Source: Valencia hispanica (taxonomy: Eukaryota; Chordata; Actinopteri; Cyprinodontiformes; Valenciidae). Taken from it: a stretch of 64,000 bases of DNA. The stretch lies in NCBI GenBank assembly GCA_963556495.2, contig OY747702.1:8356280-8420279 (forward strand), given 5' to 3'. This document shows positions 30,695-42,192 of the stretch, piece after piece. The number at the start of each line of letters is the position of its first letter. Within the stretch, counting starts at the first letter, position 1. The notes under the pieces were generated by a model. It saw only the letters and a list, made by a program, of their open reading frames with translations. It searched no databases and had not been told where the DNA came from. The translations under genes were made by a program, and so were the position numbers.

Positions 30695-30988
30695 CTCCAC
30701 AAATCCATGAGAACTTAAAAAAATTTCTAAATACATGTGCGATCAAGAATTCGATTTGAAAATCTTGGCTTCGTCATGTACAAAAATAGTTTGACTTGTT
30801 TTTATTCAGAGAGGACTGCTTTACTTCAACTTGATTCTATGTAAAACTCACACGAATCATAGTATAGTTTGAGAGCAAGTTAAGAGGAAGACTACCTGTT
30901 CCATGTATCTGGCAATTTGAACAGACTGGATTTGAGAGCTCATGTCCAACAGGGACATGCCTTGAGCTAAACTCTAACCACAGACGTT

Positions 30989-31060
30989 TAGCAGAGGATG
31001 GTTTCGATCCATCGACCTCTGGGTTATGGGCCCAGCACGCTTCCGCTGCGCCACTCTGCT
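30989..31060 (-). tRNA. tRNA-iMet(CAT), unit 13
   Basis: Identical to the unit 1 copy; nearby downstream T4 segment missing. Confidence 0.94.
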
Positions 31061-31303
31061 TCTCTTGCTTGTAGACAGACATTGGAAAAGTTTTTTTTTT
31101 TGTTGATGATTTTGGCTACAAAGCTAAACCAGAAAATGTGAGTGAATATACAGCAAATAGTAGGAAAGGATTATGTTGAGATGAGTGTGTAGTTGAAAAG
31201 GTAATGCTGTGTCAAATGCGAGGAATGGGTTTTGAAAGAGCAATGACATGCTTTGTCTGTCTTCAATGTCTCTTGAAAGAAGTGGACCCTATTAGGAGCA
31301 CAA

Positions 31304-31385
31304 TGGCAGTGGTGGGATTTGAACCCATGCCTCCATAGAGACTGGAGCCTAAATCCAGCGCCTTAGACCACTCGGCCACACTACC
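31304..31385 (-). tRNA. tRNA-Leu(TAG), unit 13
   Basis: One substitution from the reference (plus strand cccatgcctcc), with C56 and anticodon intact. Confidence 0.9.
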
Positions 31386-31802
31386 AAAGAGATGGGTGTA
31401 AAAGAGCTCTGATTTTGTCAGATTTTCAAGAGAGACTGAACAACAGTGCTTGGCTTTAATGGCTGCTCAAAGTACATTGTCAAACGTGGTACTGCACAAT
31501 GTAACCCAGCTGCATGAAAAAGTGAAGTCAAAAGCCAATTTCACAAACACTGTCACATTTTAGGTTTATTTTGGGCCTGATGGGGGTACGGCCTGGTTCA
31601 GGTTAAAGGGCTTCGGAGCACACAAATCTCGGTAAGTCAGAAAGATTTCAAAGACATTATTGCGATGAGCACTTTGAAATAGCAGAGGAAGAAGCGTTCC
31701 AACGTTTTTTTATAGCCCGCTTTCTTTTGCTTGTGATAAAAAGAATGTGGATTTAATCCAACAAAGTCTTTAGGCTTGTGAAGAAACTGTAACAGAGTTC
31801 TT

Positions 31803-31875
31803 TGGAAAATGCAGGCATCGATCCCGCTACTGCTCACATGCAAAGCGAGCGCTCTACCATTTGAGCTAATTCCCC
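31803..31875 (-). tRNA. tRNA-Ala(TGC), edge copy with intact 5' half, unit 13
   Basis: Reads GGGGAATTAGCTC, restoring A6:T67 and G10, which are lost in the other Ala copies. G3:U70 and anticodon TGC are present. It has local changes of its own: GAGCAG in the variable region and a G4:T69 wobble (TTTTCCA end). It is the best Ala candidate in the array. Confidence 0.75.
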
Positions 31876-32166
31876 CTCCACAAGGACTGGAGGATTCAAA
31901 GATTTTTCCAAATACATGTGAGATCAAGATTTCGATTTGAAAATCTTGGCCTTGTCATATGCAAAAATAGTTGGACTTGTTTTTTTCAGAAAGGATTGCT
32001 TTACTTGGCCTTGATTCTATGTGAAACTAATTGGGATGGTGGAATAGTTTGAGAGCAAGTTAAGAGGAATACTACCTGTTCCATGTATTTTGCAATTCAA
32101 ACAGACTTGATTTGAAAGCTCATGTCCAACAGGACCAAAATGGACATGCCTAGAGCTGGTCTGTGA

Positions 32167-32238
32167 CCGCAGATGATGGTTTCGATCCATCGAACTCTTG
32201 GTTATGGGCCCAGCACGCTTCAGCTGCGCCACTCTGCT
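32167..32238 (-). pseudogene. tRNA-iMet relic, unit 14
   Basis: Recognisable by anticodon loop CCCATAA and T-loop ATCGAAA, but the acceptor stem and parts of other stems are mismatched. Confidence 0.8.
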
Positions 32239-32269
32239 TGTAGAGTAGTTTACCCTTTTAGGAGCACAA

Positions 32270-32351
32270 TGGAATTAGTGGGATTTGAACCCACACCTCC
32301 ATTGAGACTGGAGCCTAAATCCAGTGCCTTAGACCACTCGGCCACACTACC
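32270..32351 (-). pseudogene. tRNA-Leu relic, unit 14
   Basis: Anticodon TAG and B box are intact, but the acceptor 3' strand (ACTAATTCCA) no longer pairs with GGTAGTG. Last tRNA-like locus of the array; there is no Ala copy beyond it. Confidence 0.8.
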
Positions 32352-32804
32352 AAAGAGATTGGTGTGAAAGAGATCTGAATTTGTCAGACTTTCAAGAGAG
32401 ACTTAACAACAGTGCTGGGCTTTAACGGCTGCTCAAAGTATATTGTCAAACATGGTACTGCACATGTAACCCAGTTGCATGAAAAAGTGAAGTCAAAAGC
32501 CAATTTCACAAACACTGTCACATTTTAGGTTTATTTTCTGAATCCGATAGTCTAGCCACTAGTTTCTGGTTTTCTCATCACTTCCGCTAAATCTTGGTCA
32601 GGTCTGGCGTTAACCCCCATCATTATTCAATCTATTCCATCCACATAGGAGCACCCACTTCCGCCTGCCACTCAGGCATCTCGGACAATATTATTCAAAT
32701 CTTATGTCATTGGTCGTCTTCAACATATCATACTTAAATTCACAATGATCTACATGATGTGCACCACGCTCATACTTTGCTTTGTTAATTAATGACCAAT
32801 TTGG

Positions 32805-33570
32805 GGGGTCCTGAGCAGGCTTGATTACAAAAAAGGACCGATTTATGAAAACTGCACGCCCACACAGAATCTTCAAGCCTACATCGGGGTATCCTCCCAG
32901 ACACTTCATCGGTCCTACTTTTCTTCAATAAACATTATAATCCGATCTCTGTAAGTGTGGTCCTTGCTAATGAAATGAACTTCATGTGTTAACTTAGGTT
33001 CGTGAGCAGAATCACGTCCCTCACTCAGTAATCCACTCAGATTTGATTCACCTGGCATCTCACACCTGAATCCCATCCCTAATTACTATGCGATCTATTT
33101 AAACCCTTCCTACCCCTTCATCCCCTTTCTTATCCCTTCATCCCCTCCCTCATCCCCCCTCTCATCCCTTCATCTCCTCTCTCATCCCTTCATCCCCTCC
33201 CTCATCCCCCCCTCTCATCCCTTCACCCCGTCCCTCATCCCCTCTCTCATCCCTTCATCCCCTCCTTCACCCCTCATCCCTTCATCGCCTCTCCCATCTC
33301 CCCTCTCTTCTCCCTTCATCCTTACATCCCTCCATTCTCTCATCCGCTCTTTCAAAGTCCTAGCATTAATACCCATTTCTTTCAGGTTCTTTGTCTTGGG
33401 GGCTTCCTGAAAAGGCTCGATAAGAAAAAAGTCGGATTTATGAAGACTCCACCCCCACACAGAATCTTCAAGCCTCCATCGGCATATCCTCCCAGGCACT
33501 TCATTGCTCCTACCCTTCTTCGATAAACATTATAATCCAATCTCTGTAAGTGTGGTCCTTCCTAATGAAG
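32805..33570. repeat. Direct repeat pair flanking a minisatellite
   Basis: About 170 bp at 32805-32975 recurs in the same direction at 33400-33570. Shared blocks include cacacagaatcttcaagcct, aataaacattataatcc and atctctgtaagtgtggtcct. An AATAAA in each copy suggests LTR ends of an old element with most of its interior lost. No coding remnant is visible between them. Confidence 0.6.
33104..33350. repeat. Pyrimidine-rich minisatellite
   Basis: Irregular tandem copies of a roughly 20-nt unit like cccttcatcccctccctcat, almost purely C and T on the plus strand. Confidence 0.85.
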
Positions 33571-34075
33571 TGTGTGACGTCTTGTCTTCTACTGCGGACT
33601 GTTTTCAGATCGGGAACCGTTCACACTGGTTTGCTGTCGCATTTCAGTTATAGTGTGAACAACCAGCCAAAGAATTCCCATTTATTCAAAAAATTGGAAT
33701 TGAGCTTCAAGAGCTGCAGTGTGAACGTAGTTTAAGAAACACTGGACAAATAACCATTCCCACACACGCACCCACGCACGCACAAACACACACACAAGTC
33801 CGTATTGCTACCCATATTAGGAAATTATATTGACTTCCATTCATTTTAATAGCTACATTTCTGCCTCACCCAAACCCTAACCATTACCAGTTTATTCCTA
33901 ACCCTAACCTTAACCAAAACATAATTCACACCATACCCCATACCTCTAAACCTAACTCCTAACCATAAAAAAGGGGGTCCACCATGTTAGGACCATGCTT
34001 TGGTCCCTACAAGGTCCATCGGCATCAGAAGGTTAGCAAATATGCCAGAAAAGGTCCTACAATACAAGAACACAC

Positions 34076-34078
<3 letters not shown>
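33571..34078. other. Intergenic, low-complexity AC-rich DNA
   Basis: No gene seen. It contains a degenerate CA stretch near 33770-33800 and scattered accctaacc-like words at 33880-33970 followed by a ggtcc-rich repeat. Confidence 0.5.

Positions 34079-34130
<52 letters not shown>
34079..34130. repeat. (CA)n microsatellite
   Basis: About 23 near-perfect CA dinucleotides followed by aacaca. Confidence 0.95.
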
Positions 34131-34260
34131 TTTATACCTAAAGGCAATTGAGAGTAATCAAATAATCAGTCATGTTTTTGAAAAGAGGAAGGAAGGTGGA
34201 GTACCTGGTGGGAACCTATGCATGCTTGGGGAGAACATTTGAACTCCATGCAGAAAGAAC
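34131..34260 (-). repeat. Dispersed repeat, copy 1 (acctaaaggcaatt type)
   Basis: Contains acctaaaggcaatt, then ggagaacattt and aactccatgcagaaag in order. The same series occurs at 54840-54990, so it is an old dispersed family common in fish genomes. Orientation and class are uncertain. Confidence 0.55.
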
Positions 34261-35039
34261 ACAGGTTAAAATTTTGATGTTTTTGCTGCAAGGCATTAGT
34301 GCTACCAACGCTGCTGCTTATAAGGCCATGTAAGTCAAAAGATAAATAGTCCAGAAATGTCTATGAAACCTACAAAAGTGTGTTAACATGTTTTATTCAT
34401 ATCTGAGTTACATGTTGCGATCAGAGCATAATGCCAACTCATCCACAGATCTACTCCTAGCACCTGTCACTCCTGCTGGGTTAATTGACTCTTAGGCTAA
34501 AGCCAAGCCTTACCCACCACACAGCCTTGAGGCAAATCATTGTCATTTATGTTGGATAGGAGAATCTGCAGCTGCCTTTTTCTCTGTATCCATCTGACTT
34601 TTTCATCACTTTTGGGGATTCACACAGCCAACCTTTTTTATCAAGAGCTGCCTGCAGAGCTCACAGTTGGCGGTGCCGCCTGAAATAGTTTAGTGAAGCA
34701 CATGTAGGGTTACAATGCAGGTGGGACACACTCACAGACACTTTTACACAGCTGCTTGCTCTGGGACTGCAGTTTAAACTCAGGTTTGCGCTAAAAGAAA
34801 ATTTAATATTTGATCTTTCTCGACCTTGGTGTATTCAGAAGTTTCCACCTGAAAAAGGCCAGGGCATCATTAGATGTTGCATCAAACTCAGTGAAAGTCA
34901 TTAAAAAGGGAAGCAGCACGTTTGCAAGCAAACATTGCATGGCTATGACCATAGAAGATAACAGGGAAAAGAAAGAAAACTATCCTCCTGAACTGGAAAA
35001 ATAAAAAAGCTCTTAATATTAATCAGTATAGAAATCTCT
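34261..35039. other. Intergenic, nothing recognised
   Basis: No coding, RNA or mobile-element signature that I can support. Confidence 0.5.
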
Positions 35040-35895
35040 TGTTGGACCATATTGGTCTTGAGACGGCCTCTGGCTCCATATCTGATCAATCTCTCTGGGC
35101 TCCTTTGATCGGCTCCATCACCTAGTGGGGGTGGGGGGCACTTGGTTTTGTCGTTTGGGACACTGTTGCTGATGTGGGGGTTTTGGGGTTGGAGGTGTCT
35201 GGGGGGGACCCCGGGGGGTAGGATCACTGGGCGGATGGGGCGCTGGACGTCGTGGGGTTGGGCTTTGGGTGGTGACTCCTGATGGCTGCATGCGGTGCCT
35301 TGGGGGGTTTGCGCTGGCGGACATGGGTTACTGGCCTGGTGGCCGTGCTGCGCCTGGGTAGGGTCTGGGGTGGGCCTGGGGATTCGGGGCTCAGGGGCGT
35401 CGCGCCCCCTAGCTGTGGTCCTGGCTGGGGGTCACACCAACTATCGAACAATCTTATGGAGAAACCTTATATGGACCAGCATGCTAACACACACACATAG
35501 ATGTGGGGTCTCTGGTGTTTAAGGAAATATTCTTGGGCTGAGGTTATCATTACTAGAGCTTGATTAATCGGTACCATGAGTTTTTCTGTGACATTGTTGT
35601 TGTATTTTTATATCTATTTTTGTGTGATGTGGTTGTGTAATTCTAAGTTCACAAGGTTTTGTCGATGTTCCTTTTTCGTGTTTTATTTTGTTTTTCCCCC
35701 TCTCTCTGCCGTCCTGTGGGTATGGAGGCAGACTTCAATGTTTTCCTGTGTTTTCTTTGTTCCCCTTCCTCTCTTGTATTTTCAACTCACCCTCTCTCAT
35801 GACATTTTATTTCCTACCTCTCTTCTTCATCTTCCTTCTTTCTTCTCCCTAATTTTCCGTCTCCGTGTCCATAACATCAGGAAATAAAAACCCCA
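35040..35895 (+). repeat. G-rich repeat, possibly the 3' end of a LINE
   Basis: The plus strand has many G runs of 4-7 between 35127 and 35280, then a T/C-rich end with gaaataaaa near 35880. The composition differs sharply from the AT-rich surroundings. LINE origin is a guess from the asymmetric, terminal AATAAA-like end. Confidence 0.35.
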
Positions 35896-36204
35896 ACAAT
35901 TCATAATAAAGATTTTTCACACATAAATCAAGTGGAGGACTATAGCAAAAGCTGTACTGCTCCGCTTGTGAAAGTTAATCTGTTGGGCTTCTACTTGGTA
36001 CTCAGACACCAATTCTGAGCTCCACACTGCCAAACAGGACACGTAAAAAAAAAAGAAAAAAAAAAAGAAAAGAAATGGTGAGTTATCCTCCAACACCTGC
36101 TGATGTTACATGTTGACACTTGTAGAGTTATATTCAAACTCAACAACATAGTGAAAGATTAAGCTCAGTTTCTATCTGCAAACACATACAGGCCACTTTT
36201 ATCT
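35896..36204. other. Intergenic with A-rich tract
   Basis: Only an A-rich run at about 36044-36077 stands out. Confidence 0.5.
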
Positions 36205-36275
36205 CAAGTCAAGTTTATTTGTATGGGACATTTTAGCAACAAGATAGTTCAAAGTGCTTTACATAATAAAAATGC
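36205..36275. repeat. Short dispersed repeat (caagtttatttgtat type)
   Basis: tcaagtcaagtttatttgta followed by ttcaaagtgctttacataa, a common short fish repeat fragment. Related in style to the copy at 46192. Confidence 0.5.
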
Positions 36276-36813
36276 AGTTTCTCTAATTCCAAATTATTTG
36301 TGGAAAATTTGACTATTATTGGATTTATTTAGAGCATGTCTAAAATAGTTGAAGGAAAATGCAGCTTGGAGGCTCTGACCTATGAGCTATGTTACATGAC
36401 ACGCTATTGACTGGCATTTGCTAAATAAAATCCAATCCAGGAATTTTAGTTGTATTTCTGGTGCAGTATATCAAATAGTTATACTGAAAAACTGAATAAG
36501 ATGGTAACAAAATGTTATAATTAGAATGTCTATCCTTAATCCTGACTGTAGCAGAAAATCAACAAATTGGCAGAGCTATCTTGCTGGGGATTGGCACTTA
36601 ATTGGCCTTTAAATAGTATCAGGCCAAATCAGTTAACTGAGGGGAGAAATTATGAAATAACTTTATATGACACACAAAATGTTGTGGCACAGTATTGTGA
36701 AAGAGAACATGGTGTCAGTTTTGGTTGAAGAGTTTACTGCTTTGGCCACAGGGAGGCAGTGCCACATCAGGAATGTTCAGTTTGAGTTTTTGTGTGTATG
36801 TGTATAACTGTAT

Positions 36814-36853
<40 letters not shown>

Positions 36854-37974
36854 CGTGTGAGGAGAGTTAAATGAAGGAAATGAACTTCCTTTGAATGTCA
36901 ACTTTAATAAATAATCACCTTCTGTGCTCAAACAAAGCTCCTGTTCATTTGGTTTGTTACTATGAACATAATCTACTTCTAACTATCTACTGCACAATTC
37001 TTTACAGCACATTAAAATACAATATAAAGTAGGAGGCTGGACGTGATACAAATTATTTGATTTACACATTCTTAATGTGTAAAAAATCTGCTAGAATTTT
37101 AAGAGCTGTGGGTCAATAGAAGCTAATTAGGTTTTCTTTCTGCTTGCACCAACAATTACTGCTCCAAGGTTCTGTTATTCAGTAATTAGGGTGGATCACT
37201 GAAAGAGACAAATAAACTGAAAATACACAAAATTGTATTTATGTAGTTTTATAAACAAGAGTAAAGGCTTCATAACTCACAAAGTGTTTGTTAAATAATG
37301 TGTAATCAGGTTTGACTGGTACATATATTAATTTTTGTTAAGTTTGCCTAATTTAGGGTTATTCTTAATTCAAAACAAGCATTGAAAATTCTGCTCTTTT
37401 TGTGTTTTACAAATAGAATAAAAGTTGCATAAATGCTAGTCTTCTTCTTTGCCTTTACTTTAAATGATTTATTTACATTGCAGACTGGTAGATTTTGAAC
37501 TATAGATGATCAAATGCAATCAGCTATTTTGCAGTATTCCGTGTATGTCAGGCAGCCCAACAAGCAGTCTTTATTTGCCAACACTGTCGAAATGACAGGG
37601 CAATTAAACAACAACTTTCTTTCTTACTTCAAAATAAGAGCATTAAACATTGTCAAGCTAAAACGCTCAAAACTCCGGGTCATAATACAACAATAACAGC
37701 TTAATTAAAAACATAAAAACAGCATAATGACTTAAACTTACCTTACCAGACAACATTACACGCAAAAAGCAGGTGGGCAAGTAGTTGTTGCTATTGACTA
37801 ACCTACCTCGTCCCCCCAGGTCTCTGGTATCCAGATGGGTTCTTTAAGCTACTTTTTAAAGTTTTACCAGCAAATATTTCTTTATAGGTCAATAGTTTGG
37901 TTCAAGGTTGAGAACTGACCTTCAAAAACATCTCCACCAATCCAAACACAACGTTTTAGATATACTTTATTGTT
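36276..37974. other. Intergenic, AT-rich
   Basis: No gene recognised. A (GT)n tract lies at 36815-36852. The open frame at 37514-37696 has no recognisable features. Confidence 0.5.
36815..36852. repeat. (GT)n microsatellite
   Basis: About 15 GT units followed by a short TA run. Confidence 0.93.
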
Positions 37975-38640
37975 GAGCTGTAATCGGGCCTTAAAAGTTG
38001 GACCGGACCCGGCCCAAGCCCGAGAGAATTCAGCCCGAGCCCGAAGAGTATATTTTGATTGACAGTTTATTAAAGCCCGAAGCCAATTACAGCCCGACAT
38101 TATTTAAAAGTCACACATCAGGGTTTTCGCTAGAAAGAAATGGCACCGGACAATGTGACCGGCAGGTTTTCAATTTACTGGACAAATGTTTGAAATTCCC
38201 GTCAAATAGGCCTGTTTTCTGAAGCTTAAAATGATAAATGAGGCCCTGCCTATAAGAATAATATCAAGGCATTTCGATTTATCATCTTTTTTTTAAAAGT
38301 CTGCAGCTTTATGAAATAAAATGAGTACCGTCAATTAGGCTATCTCACATCCATGACTTCTAAAATAAAGGCTATTGCACAAGCCTGCCCTCTTTAAACA
38401 TGAACATCAAGAAACTGAAGACCTACCTACTATCAGATTAAATAATTTGCAAACAAAAACACATATTCACCAGCGGCTTAGCTCTGTTTCCCCTCCTGAG
38501 CATCCATTTTGCATCTTGTTCGCGCTAATGAGATGATCAGCTGACCGCTAAAACCCGAGCCCGGCCCGAGCCCGTGGACAATGATAGAAATTAAGCCTGA
38601 ACCCAGCCCGACCCGTCGGGTCCCGACGGGTTCGGGCACA
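37975..38640. repeat. GC-rich terminal-repeat remnant (MITE-like)
   Basis: Words such as gcccgagcccg and cggacccggccc cluster at 37985-38050 and again at 38555-38640, where the order ends in gtcgggtcccgacgggttcg. The two GC-rich ends flank an AT-rich centre, as in non-autonomous hAT-type elements. There is no transposase frame. Confidence 0.45.
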
Positions 38641-39460
38641 GATCTTCAGCTTTACTTTAATGTACCAATTAGACAAGGTGAAAAGTGTGACTACAGTTTC
38701 AAAATGAGTCTCTGGATTGAAATGTACTTTTTTTTCATCAAATAAGATATTCAGCCACAACTTAGCAGCAGGGAACAAGTAGGGGTCAACATTGGGTTCC
38801 TTTGTAACGATTTGTTGCACTGTTGAATAAAAGTAAAATATATTATTCTAATAAAAGGTTGCAACCATTCTTCACAAATGATAATTTCATTATTTCTTTA
38901 TAAGATAGGATGATATAAAATGTATAGAATATTTTCAAAAAGAATAAAACATTTAGGTTTCTGATTGAGGCTGAATCTACTGAAAAAAACATTTTGTGAA
39001 AAAAAATTCTGCAAGGATCTTATTGAGTTCCAGAGGTCCAAATTGTGCAACATCCTGATTTTTTTCTGACTGCTGCAGCAGACTGCCCCTCAGTCTCAGA
39101 GTACATTGTTTTGATGAGAAAGGATTCTATTTATAGCCTCTTTATGGTGTTGCACTTGGTGTCCCTCCCCCATCCATCAGCACCGGTTCCCCAGTCACCC
39201 TTCATACGATCTTTGTAAGATGTGACTCATGTCTTGTTATTTTAGATTGTGGTGGGATGTTTGAAGTGCTGTGACTGTCCCTTCAGGTAGGGAGTTGCAT
39301 TTACATAATAATTAGGGACATTTAAAGAAGATTACATTTAAATTTATTAGTAGATTTTTCAAAAAATAAGCATGTAATATTCCAGATTTCAAAACAAATA
39401 TATCCATCCAGCCATTGATCCATCTATTCATCCAATGTCATGGTGAAGACTGAAACATAT
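38641..39460. other. Intergenic, AT-rich
   Basis: Nothing recognised. Confidence 0.5.
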
Positions 39461-39599
39461 AGTACATTACCAAAAGTATTCAGTCACTTGCCTTTACACC
39501 TGGCTTTATTATGATGCAATATGTTTTTGCAGCCATAAAAACATAAATTCTTCTTGGAAAGCTGTGTACAAAGTATAGGAAAGTGTTCATTGAAATGTT

Positions 39600-40145
39600 G
39601 GGGTCCATTTTTCACAAAAGAACTGAACAAACTGCATATCCCAGCATTCCTAGCTCTGACCCCAACTTTGCTCCCATTGGTCCGTGGCCAACAATGACCT
39701 CACAAAGTTTATAAAAGGGGCAGCAATGAGCGCCATGATTTGTACTCTGGCGTTGCTTTGCAATGGAAAGAGACACGCTCCTCACCGTTGAATCCCCTTA
39801 TTTCTGACCTGCTGGGAAAGAAACCCCTTTTGAATCTTCAAAGTGCCACTCTCCACCCAGTGTCTGTACGTGCATCCAGCCTGGAGACATTAGAACGGTT
39901 CCAAAACAGTTCTTTAAGATGGCCTGGCCGCATACGACGTCAACTCACAGCCGTCCAGCCTGCAACTGGGACCGAGGTTCTGAAGAACCCTACGCAAGGT
40001 TCTGTTTCTCTCTTTTGCTCAACTACGGACACGCTTTGCTCCCCTGCTTGTGGACTTGACCTTCCTCCACGCAAAGTAGGACAAAGTAGAACCGGCTCAT
40101 TTCACGGGCTAGTTCATGCCCTTACTTCCAGGAGTTCTTGTTCTT
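39600..40145 (+). repeat. Insertion in the Tc1 relic with a TATA box
   Basis: It breaks the Tc1 5' region. It contains ccattggtcc and tttataaaagggg near 39710, a promoter-like arrangement expected in an LTR. Exact ends and target duplication are not visible. Confidence 0.4.
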
Positions 40146-40149
40146 CTTT

Positions 40150-40870
40150 ACGCTGAAGATAGTTCTTAATGACTTTGGCTGTATGTTTGCGGTCGTTGTC
40201 CTGCTGCAGAATACATTTTGGGGCCAATTATACACCTCCCTGACGGTATTGCATGATGGATAAGTATCTGCCTGTATTTCTCAGCATTTAGGACCCCAAA
40301 ATCCTGACCAAAACTCCAACTGCATTTGCAGAAAGGCAGCCCCAAACGTTCAAGGAACCTCCAACATGCTTCACTGTTGCCTGCAGACACTCATTATTGT
40401 ACCGCTCCCCAGCCCTTCGATGAACAAACTGCCTTCTGCTAATATTTAACATTTTGACTGATCAGTCCAGAGCATCTGCTGCAATTGTTCTGCACCCGAG
40501 TTCCTATGTTTCCGTGCATACTTGAGACTCTTTGCCTTGTTTCCACGTTGTTGGCTGAAACTCTTCCATGAAGACCACTTCTGGCCAGACTTCTCTGGAC
40601 AGTAGATGAGTGTACCTGGGTCCCACTGGTTTCTGCCAGTTCTGAGCTGATGGCACTGCTGGAAATCTTCCGATTTCGAAGGTTAATAAGCTTGACGTGT
40701 CTTTCATCAACTGCACCAAATTTCCTTGGCCGACCACTGCGTCTATGATTCCTCAACGTTGCCCGTTTCTTTGTGCTTAATCAAAAGAGCTTGAATAGCA
40801 CATCTTGAAACTCCAGTCTGCTTTGAAATCTTTGTCTGGGAGAGACCTTTCTGATGCAGTACATGTTTGG
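40150..40870 (-). pseudogene. Tc1-like transposase fragment
   Basis: Reading on the minus strand, the N-terminal helix-turn-helix region is near 40860-40560 (GRPRKFGAVDERHVKL, then SSAISSELAETSG). The catalytic-domain piece is near 40168-40216 (QQDNDRKHTAK), which holds a catalytic Asp. Several frame breaks separate the segments, so it is inactive. Confidence 0.82.
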
Positions 40871-41128
40871 TATAATTTGTTGATCAAACATGACTATAAT
40901 CCTACCAAATCCCTCACCTTGTGCAAGTGTATCTATAACAATTGATGCTGGTTTGAAGGCAAAAGGTAGTAACACCGAATATTGACTTGATTTAGATTCT
41001 TCTTTTGTTTGCTCACCTTGCATTTTGTAAATTGTAAATATAAAAATCAACAATCATTATTTACAGTTCCGAATGCATTCTTTGTTTACAGCATCGTTTC
41101 ACATTCACACCTGCCTAAAACTTTTGCA

Positions 41129-41133
<5 letters not shown>

Positions 41134-41199
<66 letters not shown>
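41134..41199. repeat. (TA)n microsatellite
   Basis: 33 TA units directly beside the Tc1 right end, as Tc1 elements target TA. Confidence 0.95.
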
Positions 41200-41203
<4 letters not shown>

Positions 41204-42152
41204 AAAGTTTTAATTACCGCATGCACAGGATGACCTGCCATGTTTACCATTCAGCCCATGCTGCATTCAGTGCTCCTCATGTAGACAGCATGGCAGATCC
41301 GAACTGCATCCACGGTTCCATGTGAACGTCTCTTCTCTGTCCAAGGCCAGATAAAGGGGGTATCGGTCTTCGTTACTCCTTGCTCTACTGCTCGTTTAGT
41401 CTGTAGAAAGAGACGGGAGCAGGTATTTTAAATGATCAGAAGAAGCATTTGGAATGAGCAGATGATTAAAAATGCAACAATCTGCAGCAATAACTTCACA
41501 TCAGGTAAGCCTTGGCTAACAAACAAGCTATCATAGCTAACCAACACTGCAGCTCCAAGGTAACCACAAATAATAACAGTAGGAACTGGAGTTATGTAAA
41601 GGTTTGGTTCGACACCATTTTGCTGTTGATGTTGATAAGCAAAGTATCTCCCTATTCTGAAGAATACAATTATATTCAAAAATGCTTTATTGATCCCAGA
41701 GAGAAAACAGGTGTACTATTTAATTCTTCAAGGAGTTGTAGATCCTGATGTCTGTGTGCAGGAAGGGTCTCCTGTATAAGTCTGTGTTCCAGTTAAACTG
41801 ATAAGCCTCTGACTGAGGACACTCTGTTTATGTAGGATAGTCCCATGAAGAGGATGGCCAGAGTTATCCAAAAATGGCACCTCAGCTTTACATTCAGAAA
41901 ATATCAACTAGATAGTTTGCCTTTGCATTCAGCTATAATACGAACAGGTTAAAATGGCCATCTGTAAATGTGATAGTGGAGTTCAGAACAAAAGTTTCAT
42001 GGATCTCTCCTGTATTTCTTTTAAGAAAAGAGCAACTGCTTCTGGTTTCGTCCGTCATTTACTTATAGTACTTTAATTGTAGTTTTTCAGTCATTTTTTG
42101 GAATGTTAATTAATCGTATTTAATTAACAGCTACACTGTGATTAATTTAATT

Positions 42153-42192
<40 letters not shown>

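Larger units (their letters stand above)
21279..32540 (-). repeat. tRNA tandem array, right part (rest of unit 4 to unit 14)
   Basis: Unit starts are at 21779, 22896, 24013, 25129, 26253, 27370, 28495, 29621, 30738 and 31919. Periods are 1116-1126 bp, except unit 13 (1,181 bp) and the short unit 14. Units 5 to 10 alternate between two types, giving a dimeric period of about 2,240 bp. Units 13 and 14 are more diverged and carry about 70 bp (31471-31550 and 32427-32515) missing from the interior units. The array ends near 32540. Confidence 0.95.
39461..41128 (-). mobile_element. Tc1/mariner relic, interrupted
   Basis: The left end reads accaaaagtattcagtcac and the right end cctaaaacttttgcacagt near 41110-41128, resembling inverted Tc1 ends. 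A broken transposase lies on the minus strand, and 39600-40145 is foreign to it. Confidence 0.7.

Noticed and set aside
858..31082. Repeated 81-92 codon frames on the minus strand in each array unit
   Set aside because: They run straight through the tRNA genes and recur because the unit recurs; frames and lengths change with tRNA mutations. No protein.
1..32540. Regular array considered as a CRISPR or satellite
   Set aside because: The unit is 1.1 kb and contains three tRNA genes; no short repeat-spacer structure, and eukaryotic context.
33880..33970. accctaacc words suggesting telomere-like repeats
   Set aside because: Irregular, not in tandem register, and common in a dispersed fish repeat ending in ggtcc boxes.
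35118..35451. Pro-rich minus-strand frames of 68-94 codons
   Set aside because: Result of G-rich repeat composition on the other strand; no conserved domain.
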